Shown here piece after piece: positions 57,441-64,000 of a DNA stretch of 64,000 nucleotides. This stretch comes from Scenedesmus sp. ARA3. Its lineage: Eukaryota; Chlorophyta; Chlorophyceae; Sphaeropleales; Scenedesmaceae. Position 1 is the first letter of the stretch, and each line of letters begins with the position of its first letter. The translations under genes and the position numbers were made by a program. The stretch spans positions 161,072 to 225,071 of the forward strand of contig RWJK01001656.1 of the NCBI GenBank assembly GCA_004335835.1, read 5' to 3'. The notes beneath the pieces were generated by a model. The model had not been told where the DNA came from. It was given only the letters and a program-made list of their open reading frames with translations, and ran no database searches.

Positions 57441-60400
57441 TCAGCTTGCCGGTTTGCCAGCCGGCGAGATGTCAGCCTCAGCTGCTGCCTTCTTCCCTCC
57501 CACCAGCCCTGCCTCGCCAGCAGAGAAGGTCACACCGCCACTGGCCACACCGCCCAGTGCCGCACGCTTCTCCTTCAGCTGCTGCAGCATGGCCTCACCC
57601 ACGCCTTGTGCACTGGCAGGGTTCTGGCCTGTGATGAGGTTGCCGTCTGTGACCACATGCGGCTGCCAGTCTGGCTTGCGCACCAGCTGCCCGCCCAGCT
57701 CCTTCAGCTTGTCTTCGAGCAGGAAGGTCACCATCTGCAGGCAGGGGAAGCATTTTGATAGCAGTTGTGCAGCAGCAGCAGCAGAAGGCGAGGTGTTGAG
57801 AGCAGGGCAAGAGGGAGCAGTGTACTGCTAATGCTGCATGTCATTGAGTGAGCGCAAGGAGCAGCAACTGCTTGCTGATGCAGTCCACCTGCAGGAGCGT
57901 CACCAAATATGAACAGTGCAAAGCATGGCAAACAGCTGATACAGCAGTGAGCAACCTAGACCACACTAGCTCTGCCAGAGCATGACTTCTGCTTGCTTTC
58001 TCTCCGGCCTTTATGCCAGTTCTACTCAATGCTGCTTCTGCCAGCGGCAGCAAAGCAAACAAACAGTGCTGCAAGGTTTTCTAGCCTCAACCTGGTGTTG
58101 TTCCTGCCTCCTCTGGCTGATATGATGCTGCTGCTTATTACTGCCGCTTTTAGTGCTGCTGCTGCCAGGCCCCTCCCCTAGCCTCAGCTTGGTCTTGCCT
58201 TCCGCCTCCTCAATCTATCAGCTGATGCTACTTCTTACCAATGCTTGAGCTGCCAGTGCTGCTGCTTACAAGCCTCCCTTCCCACACCCCCACACCCCCC
58301 CGCCTCACCTTGGTCTTGCCCACCGCCTCCTCCTCTGAGTTGGTGAAGCCGGTGACCTGCCTGCTGCTGACCAGCGGCAGCCCGTCAGAGCCCTTGGCCT
58401 TCACCAGGCCAGCGGGGCCGTGGCACACCGCAGCAATGATCTTGCCTGCACGCGTGGAGGGAGGTTTGCGGCGTGCGCGCGGGGCAGGGGCAAAGGGTGG
58501 TTATTGCTGAGATGAAAGTGTTTGCAGAAAGCTTGCAGGCTTGCCGGAACAGACAGGCACTGCATGGCGCCATTGCCAAGACACAGCTGATGAACAAGTG
58601 CTGCTAGGCTTGCTGCTGAGCCTGAAGCAACCTGCTGCGTGCCCTGACCACAACGGAAGTTGTTCAACCCGCAACAAAAGAAGTGGGGACAGATCTTCAA
58701 CGCAGGATTGCTGACGTGCTTGCTACACGCGTGTGCACTGGGCGTCGGCTCCACTGTTGTGCTGCTGCATGAAGCAAAGAGCGCACATGTGCAACATGCG
58801 GCAGTTGCATACCATTGCCTCACACAAAAACTGTCCAACATGCAGCCCCTCTGCTGCTGCTGCTCAGCGGGGTTGAAGTCTGATAAGGATGCAGCCCTCA
58901 GCTGACACTCGAGAGCCTGCATGTTGTTGGTGTTGTCCACACGGCCTTAAAACACCCTCTTGTTCTTAGACTGGAGCCTGCTGCAGTGTCACTCACCTGC
59001 TGCTGCTGCCTTGGTGAGGATGTCACCCAGCAGCTCGCTCTCAGCCAGGTCAAACATGGGGCCGTGGCCTCCCGGCACAAAGACGGCATCATAGAAGGTG
59101 GGGTCGCTGACATCGGACAACTTGACGGTGTGCTCCAGCACGAGCTTGGCCTCGTCTGCAGCAGACAGGCATGGCACCAGGAAGAAGCAGATGAGGTTAT
59201 CTGGTGTGCACAGGCAACCGAGGAACAACAGCACGTGACGCAGTGCCAGCTTCGTGCCGCAAAAAGTGCAGGCCATGCAGAGTAACAGGGGCATAAAGGG
59301 CTGCGCTCGCCGGGAATCGAACCCGGGCCTGGTCCGTGGCAGGGACCTATCATACCACTAGACTACGAGCGCAACTTGATGACAAATGGCGCAATCCAGC
59401 AGTTTATGAACGCAATTTTGTAAGGTAACCACTTCGAAACCGGGCGCCTGCATAGCTTTTTGCTCCTCCCTCTGCACCCCTGGCTGCGTCCCCCCTGCCT
59501 TTCCTACGCAATGCATTCAAAAACATCGAATAACGTTGGACCAAACATCGTACTATCACACTCAACCCCCTCGGCTGTACCAGCCAACCCCAGGTGACCA
59601 GCCTCACCCATACACAGCCAGGCGAGCACAGCCTGCAGAGCAATGCTGGGGGTGGCCGGCCCTCAGGCCTCAAGCCTGTGCTGCAGAAGTTACACCTCCT
59701 GCTGCTGCTCAATAGCGCTAGCGCAGTACCATCACAAGCCCCCACCCCTCCCCCAACATAACCGCAAACTTGCAAACCCTATGATGCACTTGGAACCACA
59801 AACTGCAACCCCAGCTCACCGTCGTGCAGCATGCGCTCCGCCTCGGGCGTCTTGGCGTCACCCGCCAGGCTGACGGGGTCCACCGGCACTGCCCCGCCAT
59901 TGGGGCTGGCCAGGGTCACATCGTAGCCTGCATCCTTGAGCACCCAGTAGGGCTCAGCCAGCTCAGACAGCCTGCAGCAGATACAGCACAGCTGATATAT
60001 ATCACGCATCGATGTGATTGAGTATATGCCCTGGCCTGCATCCTTGAGCACCCACTAGGGCTCCGCCAGCTCAGACAGCCTGCAGCGACATCAGGCAGCG
60101 GCAGCAGAGGACAAGGGTTTGCTAGGGTGAGCATGCTACAGCACAGAAGGCACACGCTTGCTGTCAGGCAGTTGAGGGGGATGTGAATTGCCAGGGTGAT
60201 GCCGCAGCCTGCGTCGTAGAGCATCAGTAGGGCTCTGCCAGCTCAGACAGCTGCGAGGGATGACAAGACAGCGGAATTGAGTGTGTATTTGATCTGGGCC
60301 TATCTCAATTAGCACCCAGTGGGGCTCCGCCAGCTCAGACAGCCTGCAGGAGCCCAGGTTAGTGCCATGGCAGCAGTACCTGTGGGCGAGCATGTAGCAG

Positions 60401-61171
60401 ACAACGCTCAGGCTTGCTGCGTCAGGCGTGGGAGTGTGGTTGTGTGCAGGAGAAGCGGCACAGCACCACGGGCGACAAACAGAGCCGAGCATGCATGCAG
60501 CAGGCTCAACAATATTATTGTTTGAACGCAGCGCGCAGCGGCAGGACGAGCGTGGTGGGAAAACTATGCATAAATGAGCACAAAGGACAAGAGCATCATG
60601 GTGTGATGCCATAGGCATTACATCTGCGCATCACGATCGTGCGGTTGCTGGCCTAGCAAGCATGTATCAAAGCAGCAGGTGAGGTGTTTTGTCTATTGAC
60701 GGACGTGTTAGCTGCACACAGCTGCAGCGCAATGCACACCGTGGAGATGAGCTGCAGCTGCCCAGAAGCAGGGCACGCAGGAGTGTTGCGACAGCAAACC
60801 TGCAACTGCAGTGAACCACTTCGGCGCGTCTGCTGCCAGTACTAACAAAGAAGGTATGCAAATGCAAAACAGCACTGCCGCGTACTGGAATGCCGAGTCC
60901 TGCTGCTGTTGATGCCACTTGACTGCAGTGCTGCTTATCTCCGCTGGTGTCCAGACATCGCTGACGCATGTGCCTCATTGAACTTACCACAGTCCAGTGG
61001 GGATGTCTGTATTGGGGAAGGAGCCACAGCTAGTGGCAACCATGAGCACCTGCACCCAGCAGCACCAGGACCACAGTGATCATAAGCTGATCTGCGGAAA
61101 GCCTGGTGGCTAACGCAGCCTCACCATATCCGCACCTGGCCCTTAACCACAGCGTTCTTGTTCATTTCCAT
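57441..61171 (-). CDS. DJ-1/PfpI-superfamily protein, glyoxalase III/Hsp31-like
   Basis: This family includes cofactor-free glyoxalases (methylglyoxal to D-lactate) and stress chaperones. Minus-strand exons: 61171-61136, 61049-60988, 59971-59820, 59155-58997, 58445-58309, 57734-57441, giving 279 aa with closed phases. Landmarks are VLMVATSCGSFPNTDIPTGL, LSELAEPYWVLKDAGYDV, ASPNGGAVPVDP, DAVFVPGGHGPMFDL, the nucleophile elbow AAVCHGPAGLV, VTGFTNSEEEAVG and LITGQNPASA. The Cys-His pair and the early Glu of SELAEP fit a catalytic triad. The 25-residue tail after the domain is Ala/Gly rich. No clear transit peptide is seen. Intron 2 carries three decayed copies of the exon-3 acceptor region, and intron 3 contains a tRNA gene. 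Confidence 0.92.
59302..59372 (-). tRNA. trnG-GCC: tRNA-Gly (anticodon GCC)
   Basis: The minus strand folds into a full cloverleaf: acceptor GCGCTCG with CGAGCGC, a D-arm with the A-box TAGTCTAGTGG, anticodon loop CTGCCAC on a five-pair stem, and T-arm with GGTTCGATTCC. The discriminator is A, the 3' CCA is not encoded and there is no intron. The gene lies inside intron 3 of the DJ-1-like gene on the same strand. The nearest T-run for Pol III termination is five T at 59265-59261. Confidence 0.97.
60034..60350 (-). repeat. Three decayed copies of the DJ-1-like exon-3 head and acceptor
   Basis: Copies at 60034-60085, 60190-60256 and 60310-60350 resemble the true exon-3 start (59929-59980), including the CTGTCTGAGCTGGC core and an acceptor-like AG. 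Read in the exon frame, the first copy has TAG and the second TGA a few codons in; the third stays open for longer. Confidence 0.88.
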
Positions 61172-61556
61172 CTCATGTGCGTGTGAGTGAGACATGCTTG
61201 CTGCGACTCGGAAGTGCTGAAGTTCACAGCAGAGCAGGACGTGCGAAAGGGGTTATATACCGCAGCTGTATCTGGAGCACGAAGGTCAGCAATTTTACAA
61301 CAAAGCGGCTGCTCATGGGATGGGAAAGGGGGATGAGGAGATCAGCGCAACAAGGTTATGCTAAGTTGAGTCATCGTGAGCGAGGGTTTAGGAACGCACG
61401 GTGGACTTTGTCAGGCTAGGGTTGCAAGCAGCGTAAGAACGACACATCAATGCACTGTGTGCGCGCGTTGCTGCAGGCGTTCAGTGATTGCCGCTGCCGA
61501 TATTACGGAAACCCTACTTTCTGTGCTCACACCCCGCTCACCATACGCTGCAGCAC
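61172..61556. promoter_or_regulatory. Shared divergent promoter region, DJ-1-like and FAD-dehydrogenase genes
   Basis: Only 385 bases separate the two start codons. TATATA at 61254-61259 lies about 83 bases before the DJ-1-like ATG and reads the same on both strands. I cannot assign transcription start sites or regulator motifs. Confidence 0.55.
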
Positions 61557-63941
61557 ATGCGCAGGGCAGCGCAGCTGGCAGCTGCTGGCCGCTTTTCGCT
61601 TGCCAGCGGCACCCGCACACCAGCCAGCTGCCAGCAGCTGCTCCTGCAGCAGCTGCACAGCACTGCTTCCCCTGAGGCATCTGCGAGTGCTGCTGCTGAG
61701 CCTGCATTTGCTGCAGATGCTCCGGATGGAGCAGTCAGTGCCAGCAACTTGGACTTCGTCAACAGCAGACTGCACATCAACGATTGGGGTGCAGTGAGCA
61801 GCATACCAGAGAATGACCCTGCACCACACCTCAGGGTAAGCCCTAGCACAACAGCTGGCAGTTGTATTGCTGGCGGCGCAGCTGAAGTCTGTAAGGATGA
61901 GCTGATTCAGCAGCACATGTTGGAACGGCTACATGGAAAACCAGCAGCGGAAGTACACAATGCACACAACCTCCAGGCTGCATGGGCAGTTCGAGGCACT
62001 TGCTGTTGTGACTGTTGCTGCACAAGCATGCACTGCACAAGCGGCCCAGCGTTTGTGTTTGCACCACCTATAGCTTTTGCACCGGCAAGCAGCTGTACAC
62101 AGCGTTTATGCTGCAATATATATTTCCAACATCTGATGGCACACGTTGCTCCCCCATGCGTCAACTTCAGGCTGCCAGCAGCAGCTACCTCAACCATGAT
62201 GGCATGCGCGTGGATGATGGCCGCTATAAGGCCTTCCTGCAAGATGCTGCTGCAGTTGTGCCGCAGCCACGCATTTTCACAGGTACGCACTTCTGCAGCA
62301 GCAGTGCACAGGCTTAATCAATGACTGCCGCACTGCTGTTGTTCTGACATAAATACTGGGTTGGAGCCAAATGAGCTCCACAGGTACAGTCAAGCCGTCT
62401 ATTTACGCTTGCATGAGGTGCATCAGCATGCGCTCCACTCCCCAGGTAATCCCACCCCAGTTCGGCTCAGCCGCCTGCCAGCATTGCCGTCACCAAACAG
62501 CAACTGCTGCCACCCTCCACAACCCACGCCCTGCACTCTTCTGCCCACACAATGCATCCATTCGATGCCTGCAGACCCGCTGCACTTGCTGGCATACGGC
62601 AGTGACGCCTCCTTCTACCGGCTGCTGCCTAAAGCAGTGATAAAAGTGCACAATGAAGCTGAGGTGCAGGGGCTGCTGCGGCTGAGCCAGGCACATAAGG
62701 TGCCTGTCACGTTCAGGGCTGCGGGCACATCACTGTCAGGGCAGGCAGTGAGCGACTCCATCATCATCTCAGTGGTGAGGGAGAGCTGCTGCGTGTGTTT
62801 GCAAGGAGTCTGCCTGGTGTGAATAAGTGAGGGGAGCTACCACTTTTGTTCAGGATAAACCATACAATGCCCTGCACATTTGCTTTGAGCAGTGCGCACA
62901 CAAGCAGCCATGCACAATGTTGTGATGTTCGCGTGCTGCATATACCTCATCATGTGCTCAATCTGCCTGGTTGCCGGTTGCACATTGCAGGGCTATGTGG
63001 GCAAGAACTTCAGGCGCATCAGCATCAAGGTGGGGCAGCCGGAGGCAATGCAACCAGCATGCATACAGCATGAGGCTTTGCAAGGCCTGTCATGCTTGCA
63101 TTGGTACAGCAGTTGTGAAGGCAGAGGGAGGCCGTGCATGGTTGCTGTTGCTGTTGCACGTGTCTGGCCTGTGGTTTTGAACAGAACCTGGTTGCTTCCT
63201 GCATATGCCAACCATGCCGGCTGCTCCTGCTGCTGTTGCTGCTGTTGCTGCTGCTGCTGCTGCCGGCGCAGGATGACGGCAGCCAGGTGACGGCTGAGGT
63301 GGGGCTGCTTGGAGGGGAGGTCAACAAGCTGCTGGCAGGGCATGCCAGGTGGGGGCTGAAAGGCGGGGCAAGAGCTGCTGGCAGCACAGCACCAAGGCAG
63401 AGGCCTGCGTGGAGTGTGATGCAAAGAACATGCAGTGCCCACAGCAGGGCGTGCAGCTCTGCCAGTTAGTTGAGAGCGCCGTGACGACAGGCTGAACAGT
63501 TACAGCACAGTGTATGTGTGTGTGCTGCCATTCGTGCCATCTTGAAGGGTGGTAGCAGTGGCTATACTTGTGGTGTTGCAGTCACAGGCCAACCTGAGTT
63601 GCATTGAGCACCTGCATGTTGTGTTTACTTGTGCAGGCGCCACAAGCTGCCGATCAGCTACCGCATCGGGCCCGACCCTGCCTCCATTGACGCAGCCATG
63701 ATTGGTGAGCTCCTACACAGTGACTGCCCTGTTGGTGCTGGGCGCCACTTGCTCTGCTGGCATCTTGGTGCAAGTGATCGCAGCAAGAGATCGTTCGTAT
63801 CCTGCAGTGTTGCCAAACAAGGCAAGCGCGTGCGGCAATGTGAGATGCGTGCGGTGTGCTCAGTATCACAGCGCTGTGCGGCCTGCACTGCGTGAGGCAT
63901 GCTACCCAAATGCTGCAGCTCCTTGTGGCACGGTTGCCATC

Positions 63942-64000
<59 letters not shown>
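61557..64000 (+). CDS. FAD-linked 2-hydroxyacid dehydrogenase (D-lactate/glycolate dehydrogenase type), 5' part
   Basis: The product belongs to the large FAD (PCMH) oxidoreductase family that includes D-lactate, D-2-hydroxyglutarate and algal mitochondrial glycolate dehydrogenases, many with a C-terminal Fe-S domain. Exons in the window: 61557-61835, 62171-62282, 62575-62774, 62991-63029, 63272-63348, 63637-63704. They encode about 258 residues before the window ends inside an intron. The presequence begins MRRAAQLAAAGRFSLASG, as for mitochondria. FAD-site motifs are DPLHLLAYGSDASFYRLLP, VPVTFRAAGTSLSGQAVSDS and IGPDPASIDAAMIG. Which substrate is used cannot be told from this part. A CTG run precedes the acceptor at 63271. 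Confidence 0.88.
63226..63263. repeat. CTG/TTG tract before a dehydrogenase-gene acceptor
   Basis: About twelve CTG or TTG units end eight bases before the acceptor AG at 63271. Confidence 0.85.
63940..64000. repeat. CTG tract at the window end
   Basis: About 20 CTG units reach the last base of the window. By analogy with other introns here, the next exon acceptor probably lies just outside. Confidence 0.85.

Noticed and set aside
63940..64000. CRISPR array or satellite at the window end
   Set aside because: It is a plain CTG microsatellite without spacers, of the kind seen before many acceptors here.

Overview
The window is nuclear DNA of a green alga. I favour Chlorophyta, class Chlorophyceae, but this is inference from content and not from any search. 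The evidence is: fourteen intron-rich protein genes with GT-AG introns; a plastid-targeted alpha-glucan phosphorylase; a plant-type tandem CCCH protein; a FAD oxidoreductase of the algal glycolate/D-lactate dehydrogenase type; the TGTAA polyadenylation signal typical of green algae after most stop codons; and very abundant CAG/CTG triplet tracts. I rebuilt exon chains by eye. In thirteen of the fourteen genes the internal exon phases close; the mTERF gene has an unresolved 5' end and the last gene is cut by the window edge.

Layout: CDK5RAP1/MiaB-like methylthiotransferase (+, 481-4380); RR-TZF CCCH protein (+, 5823-8109) followed by a TG-rich region that may be a 3'UTR of about 3.7 kb; ALG6 glucosyltransferase (+, 12395-15602) convergent with OXA1 (-, 18934-16259); TVP38/TMEM64 membrane protein (+, 19415-22001); mTERF protein (-, about 26444-24269); a small SIM-plus-RING protein resembling SUMO-targeted ubiquitin ligases (-, 27774-26558); alpha-glucan phosphorylase with 15 exons (-, 37344-29671); ribosomal protein S13 (-, 42741-40684); a bromodomain protein (-, 46836-43757) divergent from a FAM136A homologue (+, 48458-50386); pyruvate dehydrogenase E1 beta (+, 51941-55433); a DJ-1/PfpI protein (-, 61171-57441) with a tRNA-Gly(GCC) in one intron; and, divergent from it, a FAD-linked dehydrogenase (+, from 61557, cut at the window end).

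Most genes are unrelated housekeeping functions. Several are organellar: OXA1, PDHB, FAM136A, the dehydrogenase, possibly mTERF, and the plastid phosphorylase. The DJ-1-like and dehydrogenase genes share a 385-bp divergent promoter and could act consecutively (methylglyoxal to D-lactate to pyruvate).

The most unusual material is in the introns. First, triplet tracts are mostly polarised relative to transcription: CTG next to 3' splice sites and CAG next to 5' splice sites, so that four introns carry complementary tracts that could pair. Second, five genes carry extra, often decayed copies of an exon edge within the neighbouring intron (OXA1, phosphorylase, RPS13, DJ-1 with three copies, PDHB). 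These look like decoy or poison splice sites, or remnants of tandem duplication that lengthens introns.
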